A stretch of DNA of 64,000 nucleotides from Symbiodinium natans (Eukaryota > Sar > Dinophyceae > Suessiales > Symbiodiniaceae), in the NCBI GenBank assembly GCA_905221605.1, contig CAJNDS010002474.1, positions 102,001 to 166,000 on the forward strand, read 5' to 3'. Position 1 is the stretch's first letter. Each line of letters starts with the position of its first letter. The notes beneath the pieces are model-generated. The model saw only the letters and a list, made by a program, of their open reading frames with translations, was not told the origin of the DNA and ran no database searches. The translations under genes and the position numbers were made by a program. Positions 24,094-60,800 of this stretch are shown here, piece after piece.

Positions 24094-25507
24094 CTACGCT
24101 GCCTCTGTGGTCGCGCCGTCCGCTTGCATCTCGACGTCGGAGTCTGACAACTCGAGGGCTTGACAGCAGACCACGGACGTGCAACCGTGCAGCCAGGCAG
24201 GACAAAGAAGCAACGCGAAGAAACAAAGAAAGACAAAGCCTGAGGCTCGGGCGACGGAGGTAATGGCAGGGCGGAGGTTCCACGTGGTCACCTCCGGCTT
24301 GGTGTCGGCGATGTTCTCGTCCTGAGCGGGTCACACGCAGAAGGTGAAGCAAGGAGGAAACCTTAAAAGAAAGAGAGGGGCTACGAGGGGCAGCAAAGAG
24401 GAGGAGTAGTGAACCTAGACTGAAAGAAAAGAACAAAGAAAATCCCCCAAACAAAGCAGGCCTCTGCTGTCGCGAACTTGCCGTCCGCCAACGCCGGCTT
24501 GCTGTCGGCGACGTCCTCCTCCTGCGCCGTAGTAAACCAGCAGGAAACAAAAACGAAAAAAGCGGCTACGCAGGGGCACCAACCATCAAAGAGTAGCGAA
24601 CCTAGACCATGAGAAAAGAGAAGACCGAGAAAACATTTAAAAAAAGCCGGCCTCCGTTGTCGGCCAGGGCTGTGCCGCCGGCGGCTCTGTCTCCGCGTCC
24701 GCGACCTGAGCGCAACAAGGCAGACAGGGGGCGACAAAAACCTAGAAGACGTAGTGGTGAGTAGCGGTCTGAGCTCGTCGCTGCTGCCACGCGTTCGAAG
24801 ATGAGGAGCCGGGAGTTCGTGAAGACGGGGCTGGGATTGACCTTCACCAGCATCGTCCCGTCGTTGTAGAGATGCCATTCGCGCAGGTCCTGACAAGGTA
24901 CACATGCGAAGCAGAACTCAAACATCCAACGGACACATAGACAGAACACAAACAGACAGACACAGGGCCACACAGAAGCAGACAGCGGCCTCCGAAGCCG
25001 GGATGTAGCACGCGTAGTGCCCACTGCGAGGGTCGTAGCCGCGGTGGGCCACGACCGCTCGTAAGGTGTAGGACCCTCCGGCAATATGGAAGTGGTGTCC
25101 CAGCGTAATGGGGGTGTTGGCCATAGGAATTTCCCTTGCAGTGGACACCACCGCTCTCGCACCAAGCGCACTAGCAAGAGGTCGCCCGCCGCTACGATCC
25201 TCTTGGTGCGTGTGCGCTGCGTCTGTCCACCGCAGTCGAGACAGGGCTCGCCGGCGTCGAGCAAATTCTCTGGCGTGACGGCGGCCGCTAGGAGATCCTG
25301 CAGTGTGCAAGGGGTGGCTTGCACATGCAAGTCGATGTGGTAGGTGACCTGGGGCTGGAATCGCGGCTCTGTGTGACCGCACTGCACGCACCGCGTGAAG
25401 CTGTCCCAGCCCATGCAGACCTCCGCGAGGTGCGCGCAATGCGGCACGTCCAGCACGTCCTGCTGTGCCAGGCACTGCTGGAGGAGCTGCAGGGCAAGCT
25501 CCGCAGC
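24094..25507 (-). CDS. USP-type deubiquitinase fragment carried by the transposon (spliced, N-terminal half missing)
   Basis: The first exon (about 25507-24984) reads GWDSFTRCVQCGHTEPRF, then CLDCGG. This is the paired CxxC zinc finger of USP fingers domains. It is followed by the strand LLLVRLVRERW and, after a one-base frame change near 25150, the His box SYTLRAVVAHRGYDPRSGHY, the catalytic-His signature of USPs. The second exon (24889-24791) reads LREWHLYNDGTMLVKV, the family's W-xx-x-ND motif, and then LLIFERV, the last strand of the fold. Four short acidic exons follow to a stop at 24094, ending LELSDSDVEMQADG. The Cys box (GLxNxGNTCYMN) is absent: the reading frame runs into the right TIR, where an in-frame TAA sits in TTAATTAA. 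The protein as encoded inside the element would lack the nucleophile. Confidence 0.72.
24292..24321 (-). CDS. USP fragment microexon, repeat unit 3
   Basis: Reads DENIADTKPE between GCTCAG and GTGACC. It is about 80% identical to the corresponding part of the exon at 24462-24521 and has the same codon phase (0). The flanking intron sequence is also similar. Confidence 0.45.
24462..24521 (-). CDS. USP fragment microexon, repeat unit 2
   Basis: Reads EEDVADSKPALADGKFATAE (20 codons, phase 0 at both ends) between GCGCAG and a GC-type donor GAG|GCCTGC. It is a duplicate of the 24292 unit: (E/D)E(D/N)(V/I)AD(S/T)KP is shared. Confidence 0.5.
24652..24705 (-). CDS. USP fragment microexon, repeat unit 1
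   Basis: Reads VADAETEPPAAQPWPTTE (18 codons, phase 0) between CTCAG and GAG|GCCGGC. The GC donor context matches unit 2, and the intron sequence after it (TCTAGGTTCGCTACTC) recurs about 190 bp further on as TCTAGGTTCACTACTC. Confidence 0.5.
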
Positions 25508-25667
25508 AGTTGCTGCATAGGCTTAATTAAAGAGTTAGCCCCATTCAGTGAGCCCCCTTGAGCACACAACAGCTGATGTTCGTGAAGCTGAATTGTGCTA
25601 ACTACGTGACAATATTATGTAGTAAATGGTAACATCTGTTTCGAATAGCAAATATGCAGTTAATGTG
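25507..25667 (-). repeat. Right terminal inverted repeat, 161 bp
   Basis: Exact reverse complement of 20429-20589, ending GCAGTTAATGTG. The USP reading frame starts at its inner edge. Confidence 0.97.
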
Positions 25668-26240
25668 CGAGACTGAATGTCCTTTATCATTTGATCATTA
25701 TTGGATGAGTGCTGGTTTGATGGTGGGCTTCAAGCAAAAACCTGAAAGAAGCCTTGCAACATCTGAGGACCGCTGCCACAACAACTACTGCAATGCTATC
25801 CTGTCCAAAAGAAGCCTGACGATTGAAATGGGACAGCCGTGCCCTGAAGGCAGTGCCGAAGAGCTGGTTCTTCCAACATGGTGCCCGGAAACGACACTAT
25901 CCAGTCGCTCTTCCTGCCAGCATGCTTGAGGTCTCAGGCTTGGGCGGCGAGATTTCAAGAAGAGGGGGGTGGGGAAGCCGGGGCGGGTACTCAAATGCAA
26001 AACTCACTGCTTCAGGACTTTTGTCTTGCTGCTGCGGGCGCCCAATCAACTGCCTTAGCCCGGTCAAAGGTTCAAGCCGAAGCCCGCGCACAAAACCTTG
26101 AACATTGCCACAGCAAAAAACTAGTCCGCAGCTGCACGTAGCAGCCAAGGGATTAGCCCTTCGCCTGCCCTGGAAATCTCTGCCAAGCAAGTCTCCCGCT
26201 ACAGTGGTTGTATGGCTCAGAGAAGCAACCTATGCCCCAA
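25668..26240. other. Spacer between the transposon and the channel gene
   Basis: No motif was recognised. Short open frames on both strands are not supported by splice-like borders. Confidence 0.35.
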
Positions 26241-52270
<26,030 letters not shown>

Positions 52271-53051
52271 TGGATAAAACCTGGCCTTTGTCACATTGTG
52301 AGGTGTGCTTCATAATGGGGGGGGGAAGGGGCGCTTTGGACTTACTTAGTTGAATTCGGGCATTCCTTGCACATTTCAAAAACAACAAAAGAGCCCCAGT
52401 CAGCAAGAATGAGGTTTTCTTCACGATGTTAACCGTTCTCACGCGCATCTCTATGTTTGGCCAGTACGAAATTTAAGCTCGTGAGCACAAGCAGTACTGT
52501 ACAGGATCATGGCAATCGAGGAAGCATCTATAAGGTTAGGGTGGGGCTTTTTTCCGACATGAACTAGTTTTGTGCGACCACTTCACTGGCGAATCAGCCT
52601 TTGGAGCTCTGGGTTCCCCTTTGGGGCGAATCTGCAGACACGAGACGACAAGATTATAGAAATTCTATTTTTCAAGTGTTTGGCCTTCTGCACTTTCGAG
52701 CCTCCCACGATTCTGAAAACATCCCGACATCCTTCGTCAGCCCTGCGCCCTTCCTAAGAACTGCGATCAAGAAAACTCAAGATGGACTGCACCAGTGCAG
52801 TGCGTAGGCCATATTCGTCGCCGTAATTCTCAAATGTGCACTGCATTGCACTATGCTGGACACAGTGACAAAGCGGCACTTATCCCAGACTCAGCTAAGA
52901 CCGCATTCAAGGCGCTCCTTTCCGAAACCCCACAGGCTCGGCTAAGTAAAAACTTGCACCGAGGGCCCACTGCTCCCAAGAATCATTCATACCCAGAAGA
53001 ATTGAAGAATCCATCCAACATGTACCCTCAATCTGGACTGAGAATAGTAAC

Positions 53052-53144
53052 TTGCCAGATTGCGCTCAGGGACACGGTAACCGGCTTCAGCTTTTTCCGG
53101 AAGTTGTAGTAGCCCAGCTGCTTCATTGACGCAAGGTGTACCCA
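53052..53144 (-). CDS. Candidate N-terminal exon of the channel gene
   Basis: Between GCAGCCAG and CAA|GTTACT the frame reads WVHLASMKQLGYYNFRKKLK, then PVTVSLSAIWQ. The 93-nt segment is open and basic, consistent with a cytoplasmic stretch before S1. Assignment is by position. Confidence 0.4.
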
Positions 53145-54094
53145 CTGGCTGCTGCCTAATCGGCGCAGTGCGTGACACCAGCATGCACATGCGACGAGTC
53201 TGACGAGTCACTCCAAAAGCAAATACACAAACAACTCTAACCGTGATATGATGCCTCTCGGCTTCATTCGCAACGGCGCCAAGGTTGGATCAACTCAAAG
53301 CCCCCAAAAATCCCGAGAACCCACGAAGCAGAGCAAAGAACTTCAGGAATCCCGAGGTTTTCCGGTCTCTGTGCCGGTCTCTGTGTGTGTCCCTGCGTCC
53401 GTGTGTCCGTGTGTGGGTGTGCGCGAGTGTGTCAGGTCTAAGACTCCACAAGTGGCGGGGCTTCAAGACTGGGGCTTGGGAGACAAAGGGCCTGGAAAGC
53501 CGGCTCTGTCGATGGGCGGTAGGATGGAAAGAGTATGCTGAGCCCTAATGCCGAAAAGACTCCCATCCAAGTACCCTAGCAGCCCCTCACCGAATCCCTG
53601 TAGCAATTAAATGGATACCGGTGGGCCTGAGCTCAAAAACTTGAAAACCCGAGAGCCCAAGCCCACAAACCCCAAAAAGCCTCACCACCCAAGCCTGGCA
53701 ATCCTGAAGCCCTAAAAACCAACTAAAGCAAAACACTCAATCATTCGGCCTTTGGCGGCCTTGTTCACCCAAATGACTGCAAGCTCCACGGACGAGGCCA
53801 TGTGCCTTGGCCACTTAATCCCGCATGGGCGAGAGTCGGAGAGTCATAGACATTAACCATCATTGACCAGTCATAGTTAATTCACTCGGAAAGCCCCCAT
53901 CACATTCCGTGATGCTTTTTCCCGAGCCCAGGAAAACACCCGTGCAATGACATGCATACCGCTCTCAGTCCTCGTCCACATTAGAAGCTCAAGGAACTCT
54001 AAAGTTGGCCAAAGCACGCGCCGCTGAGCGATAGACTCTGCTCCGATCGCGAGCCTTCGCCAACAATTTCGGGCGCCGCAGTGCTGAAACTTAC

Positions 54095-54160
54095 CTGGGC
54101 GTGTACTGTGCCGGAAGGGCCGCTAGCTGGGCTGGTTGTTGGACCCTGTGCTTGCTTCTC
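54095..54160 (-). CDS. Candidate exon with consensus donor, unknown domain
   Basis: A perfect-looking donor (CCCAG|GTAAGT) follows an open 66-nt segment reading EKQAQGPTTSPASGPSGTVH in one frame. The frame is not certain. Low-complexity Ser/Pro/Gln composition suggests a disordered N-terminal region of the channel gene or a separate gene. Confidence 0.33.
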
Positions 54161-55178
54161 CTTGAAGGCATTCGATGCATCGAGGCACACCCCGGAAACC
54201 CAAAACAAGCCCAAAGGCCTGAAAGCTCTGTGTTCATGCCAAAATGCCTTGAATCATTGAAGCTCTGACAACCCCACCTTGAAATCCTACAACCAAACAA
54301 TGCTGAAGCAATGAAGGCCAAACAAACGCTTGAAACCCTACAACCTTTGCCTGATGGTCTCTTCCTCTGGTGGTGTCTGTACTTGATTGGGGATATTCCA
54401 GCATGCATGCACTTTACTTTAAGTTCTGAGCTCTCACGGTCCAGAGATGGTCAGATTGTTCTGGGGGCGACAAGACGGTCAGATTTCAACATCACCTGGA
54501 TGCCACAGGTCAAACTAATTTGTTCTCTAGCCACTCTAGCCGTTATAGTTGTGCTCCTCTTGTCGTGATAGGTAACTTATCCATGCTGCTCTTCGGAAAG
54601 CAGCGCGAGGCATGCCTTCCTCTGTCGGCTTTGGAGATCCAGCGAGAGCCATGGCTTAAGCTGTTCAGCAGTTTCGCCGCAGTGGATGGAGGATAGGACT
54701 TAGCCCTAGATTCTTGTATTCTTGTCTGAGGATGGGATGTTTGGCTACCTTTTGACGAAACGAGAAGACAATACTTGGACTCATGCTAGGGGGGTGCAAA
54801 GAGTGAGCTAGCTTCAAGCCAGCATGCGTGGGCTGCCAATGCCTTTGTACGGGGCGTGTTAGCTGTTAGCCATTCGTGCGTTTGTTGTTCGTCTTTCCAA
54901 AACATATACAAACAAGCAGGGAACTGTCACCGCTTTGGTTCTTAGGGTGCTCATGGTTCCCAGCCCTTGCCAGGCCCCTTGCTGCTGAAGCTTTGCGGGT
55001 TTCGAACAGATGCTGCTGACGTGGCTATGTGGCTGGGAGGCCTTCGCATTCACACCGCACTACCTCATCCCAGCTCCTCTACTACCACTCCACTACTGCG
55101 CCGACAACTACTACAATATGACTACAGTACTACAACTCACGACCACGACGACGACTGTACTGCTACTTCTCCGCTTCC

Positions 55179-55279
55179 TACTACTGCTACTGCTACTGCT
55201 ACTGCTACTGCTACTGCTACTGCTACTGCTACTGCTACTGCTACTGCTACTGCTACTGCTACTCCTACTGCTACTGCTA
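55179..55279. repeat. (CTACTG)n microsatellite
   Basis: About 16 copies of CTACTG, with a single CTCCTA interruption near 55265. Confidence 0.95.
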
Positions 55280-55740
55280 ACACCAACAGCAGCAACAAGC
55301 AACCGGCAACAGGCATGATGACGACGACTACTACTTTTACGGCGACTACTGCCACTTTTGCAGCTGAACATTGGAACCCACATGATTCCCCGCTTCGCAC
55401 CCCACACAACTTGGTGCAACTTCAGTTTAGCACTGAGGGATTTAGATTTAGGTTCAGGGGGCCCGATCTCGGGAGCGCGGGTGCCTTCCCCCGGATGTGC
55501 CGCAGCTGAAAGCCATCAAGGGCTTGTGACAGAGGCACCTGGAAGTCAGGCCCAGAGTAGTAGGGCTGAAGGGCTGAGAGGTGTTTGGCCTGGATGGATC
55601 GACCGGCTTAGGCTTCTGCATGCGGTCTTAGTAGCTGGAGCAACGGAGTTCACCCAGAATACACAAGCCCGCCTTATGGGAGGACCAGAGCGAGATAAGA
55701 TGAGCCTTTGATCTTCGCCAAACTTAAGAAGACCCGTGCG

Positions 55741-55790
55741 AAAGAGAGAGAGAGAGGGAGAGAGAGACAGAGGGAGACAGAGAGTAAGCG
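55741..55790. repeat. GA-rich tract next to an exon donor
   Basis: Purine-rich GAGAGA words on the plus strand, i.e. a CT-rich tract on the minus strand just inside the intron after the exon at 55798. Confidence 0.75.
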
Positions 55791-55797
55791 CAGACGC

Positions 55798-55952
55798 CTG
55801 CAAGGATTCCAGGTGCTCCTGGTCGCAGAGACCCCGGAGGATGCCAGGAGTGTATTCGTAGTAGTCCTGCAGGTCGTTTGTGGAAGCGAAGCTGTGCCCC
55901 GAAGACGGCTCAGGGTCTACCACTATCCAGAAACCCGTGGTAGATCCGTCGG
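55798..55952 (-). CDS. Well-bounded exon, unknown domain, upstream of the channel
   Basis: A 155-nt minus-strand exon between TTCTAAG and TTGCAG|GCGTCTG (GC donor). It reads DGSTTGFWIVVDPEPSSGHS, then FASTNDLQDYYEYTPGILRG, then LCDQEHLESLQ. The composition and absence of stops make it a convincing coding segment. No family was recognised. It could be the N-terminal cytoplasmic part of the channel gene, which lies downstream on the same strand. Confidence 0.5.
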
Positions 55953-56684
55953 CTTAGAAGTGCAACATCTCAAGTGCAAGCCCAGACAGCTTAGTGGAGC
56001 ACAGGATCCGTGGGTGCCATGGCTATGACTTCAGAGCCTTCTGGAAAGTGGAGCATGGAGCATAATTACATGACGCAACTCAAGCAACCCAAATCTGCAG
56101 CCGAGGCAAAGAAACAACAAAAAGAGGAGGTTGCAGTGAACAGCAAAATCCGTTTGCAAGGCAGGAGGTTCAAGGCTAGCTCGGCAGGTGTTGCTGTAAT
56201 CAACACGCAGTTCGACTCACTCAAGTCGAGGAGTACGCGAGTGGACGTAACACTTCCTCCCTATCTTCATTCATCTGCCACTGCTAGCACCCCATAGGAA
56301 GCTTGGTCGCAGAGCACTTCATCAGTGCTGCGCTATTCGGGCTGCCACCCAGAAACATCTGAAGTCAGCACAGCAAGTAAGATTCAGTATGATGGTACAC
56401 ATGCCCCAACAACATCAACCACCTACCCAGGCGGGGTACGTCCAAGCACTCCAACCAAGAACCACCACAGGCCTTCGGCTCGACAAGCGTCAGGTCAAAC
56501 TCCGACCACCTGGGTCGGAGTGTATGATCTCAGGATTAGGTAGCGCAACGAACTCTAGCACATGTGAAGCTTGCTTTTCTGCTGTTTCATGGTTCAGGGT
56601 TCAGCACGGCCAGACCCCCTTCAAGTTGTCTGTGGGTCGTTTCGGCCATTTACAAAGAGCTTTGTGGTTAGCGGGGAAATTTGC

Positions 56685-56800
56685 AGCGTGAAATGCATGG
56701 GGCACACAACGATCACCCCTTGTGCTACAGCATGTAGAACATGCAGCCGCGAATTGACAAACGGCTGACCCTGGAACTCCGGTAACTCCGGTGCAGCAAG
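56685..56800 (-). CDS. Weak candidate exon
   Basis: After TTCACAG the frame reads LAAPELPEFQGQPFVNSRLH, then VLHAVAQGVIVVC. The length is plausible and the composition protein-like, but no donor could be fixed and no family was recognised. Confidence 0.25.
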
Positions 56801-57517
56801 CTGTGAAGTTTCGAAGTTCAGTGGTCCCATGTAGTCCAACTCCATGAGGCCTCGACCGAAGGCTACCGAAGCCTAAGCCACAGTACATACTAGAAGATAA
56901 AACCGAAACCAATAATGCCACAAGCCTAGACTCTAGACCCATCCAAAAGGGTAAGACCTTCAAAGGCCATGTAGTTCCGAGCCTGCTTTGAGGCAACACT
57001 CCATTTCCACATCCGCACAACCCAAAATCCAAATCCTCAATCGTGTACAGGTGCCCAAATTTTGTAGAACTTGCAAGAGCCTGTAGAACCCGATTCTTTG
57101 TCGTGCAAAGAAAGCATTCTGGAACGGACGACCAAAGTTGAGGCGCAAGTTGCGGACGATTTGAATCCCCGCGGGACCACACCTGGGCTCGGACAGCACA
57201 TCTCGCATCGCGTTGTGCTGCATAAGCACTTCGGGACTGAGAGACTTTCTAGGCACAGGGCTCAGGGTCGAGGCAAACCCCAGCGCTTGGCACCCTCATG
57301 TTGACCCGGCTCCTTGCGCTGGCACGTTCGCCATGGTTTTGTCATTGAGCTGCGGCCATTTTGGGACCCGCAGAAGCCTGAAAGCCTTCAAACTCCTCAA
57401 ACCTAGTGCCGGAGCCCAAAACTCGAAGCCCAGAAGCCCGATCACCAGCAGCCTTGGTCTCTCCACCGGCTCTTTGTCCTGTGCCGATACAGGATGGGCT
57501 TTGGAGGCCTGACATAC

Positions 57518-57604
57518 TTTCTAATTTTTCGGCTGTTTGTGGTTTCAGTTTGTCATGCGGCTCTTGTGGCCCGAAGGCATCCCAGTTCTGCTGTGTGACC
57601 CAGG
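57518..57604 (-). CDS. Candidate exon with GTATGT donor
   Basis: Between GCCCAG and GAAA|GTATGTC the 87-nt frame reads AWVTQQNWDAFGPQEPHDKL, then KPQTAEKLE. The clean borders and charged composition support coding. Relation to the channel gene is only positional. Confidence 0.38.
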
Positions 57605-57695
57605 CTGGGCATTTGGGAATTAGGGGAATTCGCATACTGGAGATTGGGTTTTAGAGCGCATGGTGGGGAGCATCGTGCATTATCTGAGAGGGGGT

Positions 57696-57824
57696 GGGGC
57701 ACACTTACACTTACGCTTACACTCTTACTCTTACACTTACACTCACACTTACACTCACACTTACACTTATGCTTGCGCTTGCGCTTGCGCTTGCGCTTGC
57801 ACTTGCAATCACACTTACACATGT
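57696..57824. repeat. (CTTACA/CTTGCG)n microsatellite
   Basis: About 20 hexamer units drifting from CTTACA and CTTACG to CTTGCG and back to CTTACA. Confidence 0.9.
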
Positions 57825-60800
57825 ACCTTTAATTAAGTCAGACGAAGCTAAAGCCCAGTCTAGCGACTGCACACAAGCTTCACAAGCATGCCCTGACAAA
57901 CGAGGCAACTTTTCTATCAACATCTTCTATTTCTATCAGCATCTGCACATGGGGCGCGAGCTGCCTGGAACCAGCCCATGGGGTTGAACAGTCGACCTGT
58001 GCACGGCTTGCTTTTAGACTCCTGAGGACTGAGCTACGACCACCACATGTTCTCGCCCGTCAAAAGCCCAACTTCCCGCCTGTTGGTCAAAGAAGTACGA
58101 AAATCACCACTGGCGAAAAGCTTAATCACAAGCCCACAATCCTGTCTGCTGCTTTTTCACAAACTAGGCCGCACCTTGCCCAGTAATGCTGAACCCTGTC
58201 TACAACCTCGAGCCTTGAAGAGCTTCAGGATCGAAGCCTATAGCATGACCCTAGAAATGGCCACTACAGGCTTACAAGGACTTTTTCAGGCATCTCGGAA
58301 AACTGTGTGGTGGTTTCAGGTTTAGGGCTCAGATGCCCGAACATCATCTGACTGAATTCGAACCCCCTCAAGCCTAACCAGGGCCTAACCAGACCCCATC
58401 CTAAATCCCTCAAGCTCAAGAACCAAAAGCCTAAACCTCTCAGGCCGCAAAACCTAGACCCCAATGCCTTAGCCCACCAAGCCCAAGCTCCAAAAGAACC
58501 TAAGCTCCGGAACAGCAAAACGTAACCAGATGACTAGGTGATTCGAATCCGGCAAGAGGCAGCTCCCGCCACGAAGCGGCATGAAGCTCCAGCGGACGCG
58601 CTTAAGTTGAGGATTCTGGAGCTGTCGTGTTGTGAGCGTGTAGCGTGGTGTGGCGCATACAAACCAGCATACGGTTTGGGACTAGTGGGCTTTGGGGGAT
58701 GGTGTTGAAAGTAGGTCCTGAGTAGGTCTTGGTGTGTTGATGATCTGTAGGAAGACCCGCTTGGAAAGCGAGGCCCTGCTGCGAAGCCAACTAGTGGCTA
58801 AGCGGCGATGATTACCCAGAAAGCTAGAGAGGCTTCGGTGCATTGAAAGGCTTCGGGTCCATGTCAAATGAAGAAGTATCGGTCCGTTTTTGGGGTAAAA
58901 TCTTTACACTTCATATGAAGTACTGCTGTTAGCACCCCGACGCCAACCGACGATGGCTTACAACATGGCATCCTCACACCCTGCACACCAATAATACCTC
59001 GAACTCCGGAACAAGGGTCGACGTCCCACCAGATCCATAACAAAGGGGCTTTACAACGGACTGGGAATGTGGTCATTGTCGGGCTTGGTCGCCAGCAAAG
59101 GTGAATCGGGAACCATTACGGAGAAGAACCGAAACCAGACCAGTTATCTTTCACAGCCAAAGAAAATCAACAACGCAGAGGAACAAGTGGAACAATACCC
59201 ATCCCCGAATAAGCCTCGAATAGAACCAGAAGTCTAAAGTTATGACAACCCAGAGACAAACCACTGCAAAAGCCCTCAGAGCCCCGAGCTACTACCATCA
59301 ACGATATCATCACAAGCCATGGGGTCTGTATGGGTCTGTAGACCCACAGGTCCAACAGCCATGAAAGCTCGACAGCGCAAAACACACTCAGCCGGGCGCC
59401 GAGTCTTTGGAGCCTCGGTGGCGAGCTCCGAGGCACCGAGCAGCGCCGAGCCCACAAAGAGGCGCTGGCCTTGGCTGAGCTCCGTTTCTGTACCAAGGCT
59501 GAAGTGTCGTAGATGTCGTAGGGTTTCGCATATGGCCTCATGGCCACCCATGTTGATCTGAAAGTTTGTGCCTGCTATTCGCATCTGCTGCGATGGCGTC
59601 ATCTTTAAGGCCTCCTGTTGGTTCAGGCTAATCAGCATGCAAACAAAATGGGCGCTGACCAGCAGGCCATGGGTCAAGAAAGGCTGGCAACCAGGTCACA
59701 GACTACGCAATGGTGCGCAAGATCTCTGACTCTCGTGCGTTTGGGTCAGGGGTTGGGATTTGTACTTTAGGACACTTGCAACATTGGGATTTAGCACTTG
59801 AGCAGGCGATTGGCCGCTGCACACTTGAGGGTGCGATTGGCCGCTGCGGACACTGGGTGAGTTTTACTTAAGCCTGCCACAGCTTGTGATGTGTTCTTTC
59901 ATGCCCAGGTAGCATGTGGCAGCTCGAAAAAAGTGTCGGTAAATCAGCCCTTGGAACTTCCTAAAACATAGTCCCTACTGGCCCGCATGTTTGCAGGGAT
60001 GTTTAAAGTTTAAAACAAACGCCCTGAACAACCGCCCCGCTTAAGCCTGACAACCGTTCGCCTTCCAGCCGTATCCTTAAGCCCCAATGCCCCAACGGTG
60101 AAAGTCCAACATTCTGAAACCCTGAAACCTAGAAACCTCCGAGGCACTTTTCTAAGCAGTTTCACATCAACCTTTCGGTTGTTCTACATGACCAAGCGAT
60201 ACTTGGTCATGGGCAGCGGAGAAGTCTTAAACACCTATGCAGCCCTTCAAGTTCTGGCAAGCAACAGCGCAAAGCGTCTTAAAACACGCCATATGTACAA
60301 ACTCAGAAAAACAATGATTTCTGTCTGATACATAGATACTGCAGGTGAAATCGTTTTGACGCTGGTGAAATCATCTTGGGGCTTCAGGGCACCGCTCAAA
60401 GATCCCAGACTCAAGTCTTACCTTGCCTCAAGTGAATCTGAGCCCCAAAATCCCCTGAACCATGAACCCCGAATGGAATCCCTGCCGTAGTAGCGCTTAA
60501 CCCTAAATCCGCATCCAAAGCAAGGATTGATGCGAGCCGTGATCTCCAAAGCTTGGCCTGACTCAAGAACACCTACAAGTATGATTTTCAAGTTTTGGAA
60601 GCGGGGTTTCAAGTTTTACGGTTTAGGGCATCGGGGCTACAACAGCGAAACGCCATAGTAAGGTCCTTGCCACCAGGCAGGTGGACGATGTCGAGACCTG
60701 CAGTGGGCACCCTGGATTTTCGCGATGTGACTCGAAGAGCTTCAGGGCATAGAGCCGTACAGCCGTACTACCAAGTTGCATCACTGGACGTCACGCTCGG

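Larger units (their letters stand above)
20429..25667 (-). mobile_element. MULE-like DNA transposon with 161-bp perfect TIRs carrying transposase, P-loop module and USP fragment
   Basis: Perfect 161-bp inverted repeats at 20429-20589 and 25507-25667 enclose about 4.9 kb. On the minus strand, in order, lie a spliced USP-type deubiquitinase fragment (25507-24094), a P-loop-like module (about 23960-22600) and a MULE-like DDE transposase (about 22600-20645). The interior is GC-rich, unlike the AT-rich sequence of the repeats and flanks. The outer ends read CACATTAACTGC. No 8-11 bp target-site duplication is visible: the left flank ends CTATTTGT and the right flank begins CGAGACTG. MULE assignment rests on the transposase core. 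Cargo or host genes in MULEs are known as a phenomenon (Pack-MULEs, Ulp1-carrying MULEs); I am not aware of this USP combination. Confidence 0.85.

Noticed and set aside
58535-58560. GATTCGAATCC resembling a tRNA T-loop
   Set aside because: No acceptor, D or anticodon stem could be paired around it.
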